Positions 1-11,331 of a stretch of DNA of 64,000 nt are shown in pieces (the stretch's first letter is position 1; every line of letters begins with the position of its first letter). This DNA is from Camellia lanceoleosa. Its lineage: Eukaryota; Streptophyta; Magnoliopsida; Ericales; Theaceae. The stretch spans positions 45,789,022-45,853,021 of the forward strand of contig CM045768.1 in the NCBI GenBank assembly GCA_025200525.1, given 5' to 3'. Below the pieces are notes generated by a model. That model did no database searches, was not told where the DNA came from, and was given only the letters and a program-made list of their open reading frames with translations. Position numbers and translations under genes: made by a program.

Positions 1-480
1 ACATTGCCTGCAAATTTTAGGAGAATCAAATATTATTGGTCCTTTTGTTATTGGCTGTGAACATTCACATTGCCTGATACTTTTAGGAGAGTCAGATATT
101 ATTGGTGCTGTTGTTCTGTGCTATCAACATTCACATTGCCGGGAAAATTTAGTAGAGTCAGATATTGTTCATGCTGTTGTTCTAGGCTGTGAACATTCAC
201 ATTGCCTGAACATTTTAGTTCAATCAGATGTTGTTGGTGCGTTCGCTCTAGGCTGTGAACATTGGCATTGCCTAAACATTTTAAGAGAGTCAAATATTAT
301 TGGTGCTGTTGTTCTAGGCTGTGAACAATCACATTGCCTGCACATTTTAGTACAATCAGATATTGTTGGTGCTTTTGGTCTAGGCTGTGAACATTCACAT
401 TGCCTGAACATTTTAGGAGATTTTAGGACAATCAGATATTATTGGTGCTGTTATTCTACGCTGTGAACATTCACATGGAT
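1..480. repeat. 66-bp minisatellite of the MULE left arm
   Basis: The phrase ACATTCACATTGCC starts at 61, 127, 193, 259 (variant), 325 (variant) and 391, exactly 66 bp apart, and again at 467 after a ~10-bp internal duplication. About 7.5 copies are visible and the array continues off the left edge. Each unit holds one GTGAACATTCAC core, the half-site motif found throughout the element. Because 66 is divisible by 3, both strands stay partly open and give 22-residue periodic ORFs. I regard these as a by-product, not genes. Confidence 0.9.
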
Positions 481-877
481 TGCAAACATTAGACCAATGA
501 CTAGGGATATTCAGATTTTTTTCCCCCTATTGTGAATGTTTGCCTTGTTCATATTCTTCATTGTTAATGGTGATTCAATAAGTTGATCCGTCATTTTATA
601 TGTTCGTGTTAACATGCACATGTTCTTCAATGGTGTTCATGGTTGTATAAAAATACATTGTTTTCCACACAGTGACACAATATGCACATTGTGTTTGTGC
701 TGACACAATCAACATGATATGAATGTTCACAACCAGACACAAACTCTGGGCATTCACACCCACACACACAACTGTGAACATGCACATCAGTGGAAATGCT
801 GTGAATGTTCACATCTGTTCCACTACGCTAATCACATGAGCGTTGACTTAATTTTTTTAAACTGCTCCATTTTGTAG
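481..877. other. MULE spacer with CACA/GTGT-rich motif variants
   Basis: There is no convincing gene. The stretch holds loose variants of the MULE motif (GTGAACATGCAC, ATGTTCACAA) and one exact copy at 800-813. A pyrimidine-rich stretch ending in TTTTGTAG at ~868-877 looks like a 3' splice site just before the first readable protein segment of the protease gene. Confidence 0.5.
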
Positions 878-3800
878 ATGTTGCACAAAAGAAAACCGCA
901 AAGAGAAAGAGAGATGAGTACCATGTGAAGGAAGAAACCCCAAAAACAAATACTAGCACCAATGTGGACATGAGAAATGTGAACTACAGATCTAATATGA
1001 CCGGACTGGTCAAATTCATGATAACCACCAAGTTCACACAATACAGCCTTCGTGCCTTCAACAAACACCTTTTGGAATTTGCTTGATGCATTAAGAAACA
1101 ATCGATTGACTCGACAAATGCATGAAGTATGATGACGTCGTTGTGTATGTACTACAAATGTACAAAGCTTCAAAGGATGCGTTCTATATTGAGGAGAAGA
1201 AGATGAACATACACAACAAATACATCAAGCCGATTTTCTGTGGATCGTGGCAAAGAAGCGATGGACATATCGTACGGTGCGAAACCAAAGAGTGGCATTG
1301 TAAACAAAATATGCAAAAATGTTAGCCGGTTGACTTCAAAATGGATACGCACCCTTTTGACCGAGGCGTTGAAAGGCAAAAAGAAAGTTGACAACGAAGA
1401 AGTTGCCCAACTAGTGTGCATGTATGCTTGCCAAAAGCTTTTTTTCTCAACAAGTGGAAAGACGATAGGATGGGGCTACTACACACATATGGTCCCATTG
1501 GAAACCATGCGAGAATATGATTGGGCCAAGCAAATTAGAACAACGTTGACATCGTCTATTTTCCAAAATGACAAAAATCCAGCAAAAGTCACCTCAGGTC
1601 ATGTTATTGATGGTAAGTACCCATGTTGTCAAATAATAACATTCACATGTCCTTCAGTGTTGTGCATCTAAGCCAACTGTGAACATTCATATATGTACCA
1701 CTGATGTGAATGTCCATAGGCAATTACATTTGACAGATGTGAATGTCCACATCTGAATCACTGATGTGAATGTTCACATTTACTCATACTATACTGCTGT
1801 GAATGTTCACAACAGTGCCACAGATGTGAATGTTCACAACTGAATCAATGTTGCGAATGTCCACATTCACTCATATATACTATTGTGAATGTTCACAACA
1901 CTGCCACTTCATTTATGTTTCACAGATGTGAATGTTCACATCTGAACCAGTGATGTGAATGTTCACATTCACTCATAACATACTACTGTGAATGTTCATA
2001 ACACTGCCACTTCATTTATGTTTTGCAGATGTGAATGTTCACATTTGAACCAGTGATGTGAATGTTCACATTCACTCATAACATACTACTGTGAATGTTC
2101 ACAACAGTGCCACTTCACTTATGTTTCACAGATGTGAATGTTCACATCTGAACCAGTGCTGTGAATGTTCACATCCACTCATGACATTACTATGCAAATG
2201 CTAAATAACACTGTGTTTGTTGTTTTACTGAAGTATTGGTTGTGTGAGCACACAACCATCCTACAACCTCACAAACCCAATGCTTTTCTACGCTGTGTGA
2301 AGTGGGATTTGATTGCTTTACAGAAGAAGATGAAAACCACCTCTTTAGCTGATTTGGGTTTTAATGAGGTAGGGCTTTCAACTGCTGATCAAAACATTCA
2401 CATTATAACACCACCCAAATATATACGTTACGTAACCTGTTTTTTTCATTGTCAGGTTAATGCCGGCGAACTCTTTGCAATCCCAACAGAAATACAAAAG
2501 TTCAAGCATAAAACATTGAAGGTGGAGCCTGAAATTTATGAACCAGCCACAACATCTCCCAACCCCTTTGACATCAAGGGAGAACAACACAATGGCAGCA
2601 ACTCCGACTTTTCTGGGGATGGGGTCGAGCAACAGGGCAGTGATGAGGACATTCACATTCCATTTAGCAGCCAACATTATAACACAGCTATTGTAATACC
2701 AAACACAAACCAACCTGATTTGATTGACATGCTTATCAAAGAAAATCAGAAGGCCTGGGGCGTCATAAGGCAATGGAAGGCGAAGTACAAACACCTTCAA
2801 TTTTCATGGGAGTTAAGGGCAAGAGTCATAGCTGATCTTGAACATAAATTGTTCAACCAGTCCAGCCCACCCAACATAAATACCGAAATACAGAAGTGCA
2901 TGCAGCAGAAGGATGAAGAAATCAAATGCTTAACGCAGCTGGCCATCGACTTGGAATGCGATAAAACAATTCTTCAAGATCTTTACGATGACCAGTCAGT
3001 CCACATTGTCACACAGGCTTTGGCAGAAAAGCAACCCCCTAGCCCAATGCAACACAATATCAGCCCACCTTCTAGGGTCAAGCGTATAAAGGAAAAAGAT
3101 CGCAAAGAACATCGCTTGCCTGACTTCCAGTACCCAGACTTACCGGGCCAAAAGCAAACCCATCCAGTCGAAATGGTTGAAGATGTGGAGAAACACCCAC
3201 TAGCGAAGCAGCTAAAAAAATCATTCTTGACCAACAAGTTCAAAGTGTAGAGCAAGATGTCCAAACAAGACAAACAAAAGGTCCAAGCTTTACAAAAAAG
3301 TGGAGGCGATGAGTAAGTGACTGTGCAAACATCTAACGTTAACATTCACATTTCGTAATTGTCTATAATCATCACTATGTTCAATTTTCTTGGTTTATTC
3401 AGATCTGTGCAATGTGAATATTCACATTGGTTTATTTATAATGCACAGGCTGCTGGTGTGGAAAGGAGATTCAAAGGCTACACATGTGTATTTTGATGAC
3501 ATTGTCAACCTTATCAAGAAGGAATCAATACACAACAATGTATGCTAGTACAAACATAATTAGCTCTTCATGCATATGCACACACAGACACAGACACACT
3601 CACAGCCACAAATCTATATAATATGACCCCATGTTTGTGCAGCTCATAGATACATATGCTGAACTATTGCATGAACAACAAGAGGTGGTCAACCCAACTT
3701 CGGATGAAGCGTCATTCATCTTCACAAGCATGTGTTTGGTAACCTATCATTCCATTATTTGTAATGTGAATGTGGAACTTCACAGTCCATTAATTATTTG

Positions 3801-4544
3801 TACTGTGAATGTGAAACTTCACAGTCCATTAATTATTTGTCCAATGTGTACAGAAAGTGATACGAGAGTACCATCCTCGCAAAATGAGTAAACACATTGA
3901 TGCACATGTCAAGAACTACCAAGGAGAGAGATACCTACTATTCCTATTGCATCATGAGTACCACTGGACGATAGTTGTGTATGATGCTAAAGACAATTTG
4001 TGGAGGCATTACAACTCATTGCGCCCAAGAACAGGAATACATGACCCGCATATCGACCAAGCACAGGAAGTTGTAAGTGGCTATTTTTGAACACAAATAT
4101 GACTTGTTCTCATGCATTACATGACTGTACACACACATATGTTTGTTGGTGCCTAATTTGAAATTTCATACACAGAGGAAGTACATTGAGCATGTTGTGA
4201 GCGTTATTGGCGAGTCATCACCCCTACACACTAAGCTAGCAGGCCAAAATCCAGCACAACCAATCAAAAGTGTTGATGTCTGTCCTCAGCAACGCACCGA
4301 CTCGTAAGCCTCACTACATTTTTTACAAATCCTCCATAACAATTATGCAAATATTCATGTCAACTACTAATCAAAACCATTTCTTTTTTACAGAGTGGAC
4401 TGTGGACCTGCAGTATGTTACATTATGCGGGCGCACATATTCCATGAAGAAATTGTGGGCAGCTTCACTAGTTCAGAATGGTGTGGACTACGAGATTTGT
4501 TAGTGCATAGTTTTTTGAATCATAAGAAATCAGAGCTTCATTAA
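878..4544 (+). pseudogene. Ulp1-like C48 cysteine protease gene of the MULE (degenerate)
   Basis: This is a transposon-borne SUMO-protease-like gene. The 3' exons join in consistent phase with GT/AG introns: ...-3312, 3449-3539, 3643-3738, 3854-4072, 4176-4303 and 4394-4544. The protease core is visible: HEYHW (catalytic His) in the 3854 exon, HYNSL where family members usually have YDSL, and a CPQQ...VDCGP block split across 4303/4394 that supplies the oxyanion Gln and catalytic Cys. The N-terminal part (878-1612, then ~2234-3312, with a WLCEHT segment near 2237) resembles the long N-terminal region of other plant MULE proteases. Damage: stops near 1083 and 1122, a probable frameshift near 1230, and an in-frame TAG at 3248-3250 that reads like a mutated CAG. 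The Asn at the Asp position may be natural, since clan CE enzymes vary there. Exon borders before 2234 are uncertain. Confidence 0.75.
1690..2180. repeat. Motif-dense ~103-bp minisatellite in the protease-gene intron
   Basis: This lies inside the intron that starts at the GTAAGT donor at 1613. TTTATGTTTCACAGATGTG-like phrases recur near 1911, 2015 and 2117 (period ~103 bp). Each unit carries three or so copies of TGTGAATGTTCACA, so roughly one motif occurs every 25-40 bp. Each unit also contains a sequence resembling a 3' splice site (TTTATGTTTCACAG). Confidence 0.85.
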
Positions 4545-5733
4545 AACCTATAGGTGGGGGGTGTCCACCTACAAACTAACCAAGACTTGATATGAATGTT
4601 AATATGGAATGTGTTAACATTTTGACACAACAACTGATTGTAAAACAGTGATACAACATTTGTTAATGGGAAAAAGCCAGCTGGAAATTTTGAACTACTT
4701 TTGGTGTTGTTATGTTTTACAGATGTGAATGTTCACATTCACTTACGATATCCATACTGCTGTGTTGTTATAAGTGTAATTCATGCGAATGTTTGAACCT
4801 GAGTGTTCTATAATACACATACTTTGTGCAGGAGTGTACACTTGGCCTATATGACATAATTACGGATCACTTACACATGTGTGAACATTCACATTTGTTC
4901 TTGCTCATAACAGTTGTAAATGTCATTCATGTCTGCCATATGTGAACATTCAATTATGACATTCATATGCACTAATGTTTACAGATGTGAATGTTCACAG
5001 TTGCAACACTGCTCTGAATGTACATAGTCACTTATGACATTCGTAATGCTGTGTTGTGATGAGCATAATTTTTGCACTAATGTCTGCCAAATGTGAACAT
5101 TCACTTATGATATTCATATGCACTAATGTTTGAAAGATGTGAATGTTCACAGTTGCAACACTGATGTGAATGTTCATACTAACTTATGCTAACAGCTTAT
5201 ATTCATGTCAACATTGACAACAATAAGGTAAAGAAGTTCAACCCATGTGCAAGTTTTCACATAATATGATTCTTTTACGTAAATGTGAATATTCACATCA
5301 TAACTTCTGATTATGTGAATGGCAACAACGATGTCATGAATATTCACATCTTATGAGTTGATGATGTGAATGTTATGTAAACATTCATGTCATCTACTTC
5401 GATACTGTTAACAGTAACAACAATGTGAACATTCCCAACACAGAAATGTTTGAAAGATCAACAATGTAAACATTCACATAATGTGATTATATTACACCAG
5501 TGTTAATGTTAACATCATGCATTCATCCAAAACACAACCAACATAAATGTCAGATTGGTACCTTGAAAAAGTGAAAATAAAACACAAATCAAATACTAAT
5601 GCATTATTATGTTTGCCAACGCAACGTAATCTTATTGCAACCCAATGTTTGCCAACACAACACAATCTTATTTCAAAAATGAATATAAGAATCCAATGTA
5701 AAATACAATGTTGAAATGAAAAAAAGGTACATC
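4545..5733. repeat. Spacer between the convergent MULE genes, rich in the inverted-repeat motif
   Basis: No gene is present. From ~4720 to ~5480 there are many copies and variants of TGTGAA-N2-TTCACA, for example near 4723, 4880, 4985, 5145 and 5290 (the last a perfect palindrome with a TA centre). From ~5490 to 5733 there is AT-rich DNA with a short repeat (TTTGCCAACRCAAC twice, 5611-5660), probably the 3' UTR of the transposase gene on the - strand. Confidence 0.75.
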
Positions 5734-6376
5734 CTATATCGGCTCCATGCATGACTTCCGATTATGGCTCCCCAACTTATCACATCTCTCGCACCTTATT
5801 TGCTTCAGTTTCTCACCCCTTGATGGGATCCTATTTTTCTTCGGCCTTCCGGGTGGTCTTTTCACAGTTGGCGGGTATATAGTGAAGTCCGTGGGATCAA
5901 AAGACGGTTTCTCCACCGATGGTATAGGGAATATGGCTCCCGAATAGGCTGCACGATATGTCTCTACATAAAAGTAATGTTCCACACAATCATTGAGACT
6001 GTAGCGGCTCTTCTGAATGGCAATAACAGCATGGTCACATGGGAATCCGTTGATTTACCATTTGAAGCAAGAACATGTACGCCTCGAAACATAAACTGTA
6101 ACAGATGGTATCGAATGAACTTCAAACACATCCTCATTGGCTTTGCTAACTTGCCAAGCCCTGCTGTCATTGAACGAATCCATAAGTCTTGTTTCGAATG
6201 TCGGACAAATAAGCTCATTCCATTTGTTTGCTTGGTCACGCCTTGCAAACATTTGCCGCATCAACTGAGTACGAATTGTGTCCACCATTTGAGTGATAGG
6301 AAGATTACGTGCTTCTTTAATCCAGTTATTGAATGACTCCGCCGCATTGGATGTCATCTCCCCATAACGCATGCCC

Positions 6377-6837
6377 CTGCACAATATCACAAACATTGTA
6401 TAATATGGAATTTAACAGGTCTGACCATTAACGCAATGATGTGAACATTCATAAATCGACATTAGAATACACCGATATGAACATTCACATCAGGTATAAT
6501 AATGTATTACATCTGCTACCAGTTTATAATAATGTGAATGTTCACATTATATGCTTATTATGTTGTCAACTTAAACGATGGACAATATGTGAATGTTAAC
6601 AACAACAACAAAATATGACACGTGTCAACATTCAAATCTGTAATACATTGCACGTCTATTTGACAACTTAACAGATGTGAACATTCATATCAGTCATCAT
6701 TAGCAGATGTGAACATTCACATAATTTACATTGAACATGAAACACAATTCGAAGATTGTTACCATTCTAAATCGAAAATTCACATCGCTACCATTCTAAA
6801 ATTCACAAAGATAAACACCTTAGGAAACTATTATTAC
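6377..6837 (-). repeat. Transposase intron 2, with motif copies
   Basis: This is the intron between the GTAATAATAG donor and the TTGTGCAG acceptor on -. It contains repeated TGTGAACATTCACA and TGTGAATGTTCACA copies and one-mismatch variants near 6437, 6475, 6530, 6590, 6675 and 6708. Confidence 0.8.
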
Positions 6838-7234
6838 CTGAAGTATGAATTTGCCCAGTGCTCAAAAAGCCAAGTCCTTGAAAAATTATGAGCTCGTTGT
6901 TTACCCTCCTCTTTTAATTTTGCAAGCTTTTCATGGAACCCTACCACGCTTGGCTCAGAGGCACGATCACCCAAACTACTTACTAGGTGATCCCTGAATC
7001 CATTATCAATTCCTTTCATCTGGTCTCTTAAATTGCTCTTCAAGTGTTGTAAGCAATAACCGTGATGAGCCGATGGGAACACCTTTGGCATAGCTTCTAA
7101 CAGACTAAGATTACGATCCGAAATAAAAGTAATATGGCGCTTCCCATCAACAACCTTCCCAAGTTCATGCAAGAACCACGACCAATTGGCCGTGGTCTCT
7201 GAATCAACAATCGCAAAGGCACCAGGAAACAGAC

Positions 7235-7696
7235 CTACAACACAACACCAATACACAATTGTTCACAACATTCCAAAGTGCATAGAAAACAGTATAAACA
7301 AAACAGGTCATGTGAATGTTCATATCTACATTGCCCTATTTACTATTGTTATTTTTGGATTCAAGTTCGTAAACATGAACGATGTGAACATTCACATTAA
7401 CGACCATTAATAATTCATTGTTGATTGTTGAGTCACTGACAATGTTAACATTCACAGTACTGTTCATTACTGGATCAACTAACATTAGTATACACTAACG
7501 TGAATATTCACATCAGTGTGTAATAATGTGAATGTTCACATTACTGTCATTAGCATACATAGATGTAAACCTTCACATCAGTGCATACTAATGTCAATCT
7601 TCACATTACTTATAATTTACCAATCAGTCTTTTGTCCAGACAATGCTGCTCAGAGTGAATATTGACATGAATAGACAGCTAAAAAAAACTACTAAC
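7235..7696 (-). repeat. Transposase intron 1, with motif copies
   Basis: This is the intron between the GTTAGTAG donor and the TTGTGTTGTAG acceptor on -. Motif copies or near copies occur near 7313, 7384, 7440, 7500, 7527, 7565 and 7595. The two exons flanking it have no full copies. Confidence 0.8.
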
Positions 7697-8762
7697 CATT
7701 GTTTCCGTCTTTCGCCATTGCCGCAAGTAGCTGACCTTTGTACTTTCCTTTGAGAAATGTTCCATTCAGGAATAATAAAGGCCGACAAGCATTGAACCCA
7801 GAAATACACGCAACGAATGACATAAAGAAGCAACAAAACTGTTGACTACTCGCATCATAGTCAATATTGACATAACTCCCTAGATTGTACCGCATCATAG
7901 CATCCGAATACCACCGCAGCTGGTCAAATGATAACGAGTGCTCTCCATGAATAGCAGCCTTTACTTTCTCCACACCCAACCATACGACATGGTAACTAAC
8001 ATCTAGCCCATAATCCCTCTTCAAAATAGTCACCACATCACACGGCCGAGTCAATGGCTTGTCCCTCACAATTTCGGATATGGTACTCGACACCAAATCC
8101 GAACTAACTCGCGGATTCTTCGATGTTCGAACATCCGTACCACAAGTATGCACGTCACTAAAACTCTTGATGTAGAAAAAATCATTTGCTCGTTGTGCTC
8201 TACAATGTATAGCCCACAAGCAGCCTCTCTCCTCCCGCATCGCGCACACAGTAGTAACTCTTGTTGTCTCGTTCTTCACGTATGTAAACTGAAACCCACA
8301 TTGGATGGCATACTTATACAAAACGTCACGAAATTCTTGTGCACCTCTAACAAACCGTTGTCCCACATGCGTAATACCATTTGCCCAAGGGGCTGACAAC
8401 AACACCTTCTCCTTATGGTGGCAAAATCTCCGTAGTGCATCAACTTCTTCCTCAACCCCAACACGCACCAATCCCAAACTACTTGACTGACCAATATCAC
8501 TTTTCAACTCAACCACAACTTCTACATGTTGTACCCCCATTGATTTAGCAAGCAGTAACATGTTCTGAAATTCTTCCTCATTCTCCAAATCATACCTATT
8601 AATCCCAGGTAATTTACAAAACAATGAAATAGAACCAGCAGACAACTCCTCCCATTTTTCACACAAACAGTCCACCAAACGAGAATAACACAATGCGTGG
8701 GCAGCATTTATTACAGTGGTACTGCAACCATATGTACACACCAACATCATAAAGCTATCCAT

Positions 8763-9853
8763 CTCCTGTAAAAAGAAAACAATACAACAATTAACAATAA
8801 TCCAAACCGATATGAATATTCACATTGTGCAAAAATTAGAAGCATACAAGTACAGTTCAAGTGTTAAATCCATAATTCACATTAAACAAGATGTGAATAT
8901 TCACACCCACACAAAAGCCTCATTAAGCAAACATCAAAGTAAAAATGAGAACATCCACATTCTTCACATGATATGAACACGATGTAAACATTTACATTGA
9001 CACATATACTCTGAATTATAGAAGATCCACATTCATCACTAATCTCATGACCTCCCCTCCAAAGGACCATGATGTAAACATTCACATTGATCCATATACT
9101 CTCTATTATATCACTCACACAGAACCTTCTTACGCAAAACTTAAAGTAAAATGCAAACATCGAAATTCTTCACGTAATACTAACAGGATGTAGACATTCA
9201 CATTGTTCCACACACTCTGAATTATAGAATATCCACATTCATCACTAATCTGATGACCTCCCCTCCACAGGAACACGGTGAGAACATTCACATTGATCCA
9301 TATACTCAATTATATCACTCACACAGAGCCTCATTAAGCAAAACTTAAAGTAAAATGCAAACATCGACATCCTTCACATAATACTAACACGATGTAAACA
9401 TTCATATTGTTCCACATACTGTGAATTATAGAGGATCCACATTCATCACAAATCTGATGACCTCCCCTCCACATGACCACGATGTAAATATTCACATTGA
9501 TCCATATAATCACAATTATATCACTCAGATATAGCCTCATTAAACAAACATCAAAGTAAAATGCAAACATCCACATTCTTCACGTAATACTAACATGATG
9601 TAAACATTCACATTGTTCAATATACTCTGAATTATATCGCTCACACAGAGCCTCATTATGCATACATCAAAGTAAAAGGAATATTATAACATTCAACATA
9701 TATCTGAATGACCTCCCCTCCAATGACCACGTATGATGGATGTAATTGAAAAAACAGAGCATCTAATCCATATCAATCCAAGAACAAAGGATCTGATCCA
9801 TCCTACAAATCAAAACAAAAAGTGAATATGTATTCATAACTACAATGATACTA
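8763..9853 (-). repeat. Transposase 5' UTR intron / right arm with ~205-bp tandem array
   Basis: Between the presumed leader exon (donor AAG|GTTAGT near 9853 on -) and the acceptor just before the ATG lies a four-copy array at ~8890-9700. AACATTCACATTG cores recur at ~8985/9186/9391/9596 and ~9069/9276/9478, a period near 205 bp. Units also share CATGACCTCCCCTCC and TCACTCACACAGAGCC phrases. Each unit carries two degenerate half-motif sites. Confidence 0.75.
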
Positions 9854-10155
9854 ACCTTAATCATCCAATCCTACAGTCGTCCAAAACTCAAAAACAATCG
9901 CCGAGGCGCTTATACTTGAAAATGATGTAATCAACACCTTCAACTTCGTCCTCTTCACTTGAAAATCGCCATACCAGACTAGAACAGCAACAATCAAACC
10001 CTAAGACATCAACGCCTCAGAACGATAGAACGACAGCATCCAAGGTAGAAACGTAACGATTTGAATTAGAAATATAGAAACTGCCAAAACTGAATAACGA
10101 AATCACAGGAACGTGTGTTACGTATTAACACAGTGTATATATATATAAGGGCATC
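9854..10155 (-). promoter_or_regulatory. Likely transposase promoter and leader exon
   Basis: On the - strand a TATA-like run (CTTATATATATATACAC, about 10150-10134) is followed by ~280 bp of leader ending in a GTTAGT donor. This would splice to the acceptor just upstream of the transposase ATG at 8762. The leader includes short upstream ORFs. This is inferred from signals only. Confidence 0.45.
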
Positions 10156-10634
10156 ATAATCCACTTATAAATATAAAATTTAAAAACGGGACTTTATGGA
10201 ATAAGAAGAAAACTATATGGGACTCATTGGGATATAATTTTTCTTTGTGGACTTATTGGGATAAAACATCTCTAAATGGAATTTATCAATAAATTTTCCA
10301 AAAAAAAAAGTATGTATTTAATTATTATATTGATATTTTCAAACTTATGCTCTTATTTTATATTACTTTTATTATGAAATGGATATGAGTTAAAAAGAAT
10401 TGTATATTACTGTTTAAAAATCAGGGCGTTTACAACTTCCAACTTGTATGCTTACCGTGAATTTTTTCGCAGTTACATTGAAGTGACAAGAACGTGATCT
10501 AAAAATTGAATTTAACTTTATTAAGATGACTTTTCCCAATAAAGAAAGGTAAAAACGTTCACCAAATCACATCCAAAATTAAAATAAGATCTAACGATAA
10601 AATTGTCATAACAAACAAGATCTATCAGTGTATT
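10156..10634. other. MULE terminus and AT-rich flank
   Basis: Positions 10170-10280 hold repeated phrases (GGGACTTTATGGAATAAG, GGGACTCATTGGGATAT, GACTTATTGGGATAAAAC), likely the sub-terminal direct repeats of the MULE. From ~10310 to the LTR element at 10635 the DNA is AT-rich with no gene seen. Confidence 0.45.
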
Positions 10635-11293
10635 TGTTAGCACCATAAATCTGCAATTTTTATTATTTATATAATTGCAGGACACGTGGCATTCTCTTAT
10701 TCATTTGGAAGTTAAAAGAAGTTATAAAGATGATGGAGAATATGAAGGACAAAGTGGATGAGTGGAAGGACACATGGCAAGACAAGAATGAAGATGGAAG
10801 AGTGGGTAGTTTTAGGTGGTTATTGGGTAGTTATTGCTGGAAGTTTTTTCCTACAAATATTTGCCTATAAATAGCCATTCATGGCTACATTGTAAAAAAA
10901 ATCTAGAACTCAAATCAAAGACAGTTGATTTCAATATTTCTTGTCATTTTCCTTATCTTAGGAGTAGTTTAACATAGATTTATATTTCGAAGCATTTATT
11001 TTCAGCACTTTCATTTCGAAGCATTTCATGCACTTCCTTTTCGAAGCATAGGAGTAGAGGTAAGTAATTATTACTTTGATTGTTCACTCAATCGTCTTTC
11101 CCCGTCTCCCTTTCTTCTTTTAATTTTTCTTTTCGCTACACTTGGCAATTTTGAAGTCCTCTTCGTTGAGGCAAAAGAACCGTCAACGCAATCGCTTGAT
11201 AATTGGCTTGAATTTAATCTGTAAGGATTTTTCAATCCTTGCTGGCACGCCAAGATTTATAATATTTTCCTTCGTAGGAAAAATAAGCCAACA
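10635..11293 (+). repeat. Left LTR of the non-autonomous element
   Basis: It starts TGTTAG and ends AACA. A TATA-like CCTATAAATAG at ~10863-10873 is a plausible promoter. TTCGAAGCA occurs three times downstream (~10987-11050). Confidence 0.9.
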
Positions 11294-11331
11294 TTTTTTG
11301 GCACGCCAGGTGGGACTGCCAAGTGTAAGAA

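Larger units (their letters stand above)
5734..8762 (-). pseudogene. MURA-type MULE transposase, three exons, inactivated
   Basis: Exons on - are 8762-7697, 7234-6838 and 6376-5734, with GT/AG borders. Together they give 702 codons in a single frame. In order: a MuDR DNA-binding region (GQRF...EFRDVLYKYAIQ), a CRPLLFLNGTFLKGKYKG block at the end of exon 1, FISDR in exon 2, NAAESFN at the start of exon 3, a SWIM zinc finger (CSC...CDHA), a GRPKK AT-hook-like stretch and a CX2CX4HX4C knuckle. Two lesions affect function. The first catalytic Asp of the DDE triad reads Asn (LNGT instead of LDGT), and TAA at 6057-6055 replaces a Gln codon between the SWIM cysteine pairs. The ATG follows a good 3' splice site (TTTTTACAG), so the 5' UTR is probably spliced. 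The family is certain and the inactivation is strongly supported. Confidence 0.93.
1..10310. mobile_element. Mutator-like element (MULE) carrying transposase and C48 protease; left end outside window
   Basis: Two convergent, intron-containing genes (a Ulp1-type protease on +, ending 4544; a MURA transposase on -, ending 5734) lie between a 66-bp tandem array on the left and a ~205-bp tandem array on the right. All non-coding parts share one dispersed inverted-repeat motif (TGTGAA-N2-TTCACA), which ties the whole stretch together as one unit. Plant MULEs that have acquired a Ulp1-like gene are known (the KAONASHI type, and VANDAL-type non-TIR MULEs), and the layout fits that group. The right end is placed near 10.3 kb, where the motif and the repeated GGGAC/TTATTGGGAT phrases stop and plain AT-rich DNA begins. 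No terminal inverted repeat or target duplication can be tested because the left end is missing. Both genes are broken, so the copy should not be autonomous. Confidence 0.82.

Noticed and set aside
99..411. Two - strand ORFs in the left array with 22-residue repeats
   Set aside because: They follow from a 66-bp tandem repeat being divisible by 3. They run through the motif array and differ between frames, with no independent coding signal.
1..480. CRISPR-like array
   Set aside because: Units are contiguous 66-bp repeats without unique spacers, in a plant nuclear context.
4723..5300. TGTGAAYRTTCACA copies as transcription terminators
   Set aside because: The arms are only 6 bp and the motif is equally dense in introns and terminal arrays, so a terminator role does not explain its distribution.
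11071..11253. 60-aa - strand ORF repeated at 13502-13687
   Set aside because: It lies in the LTR and so appears twice. It is antisense to the element and has no recognisable domain.
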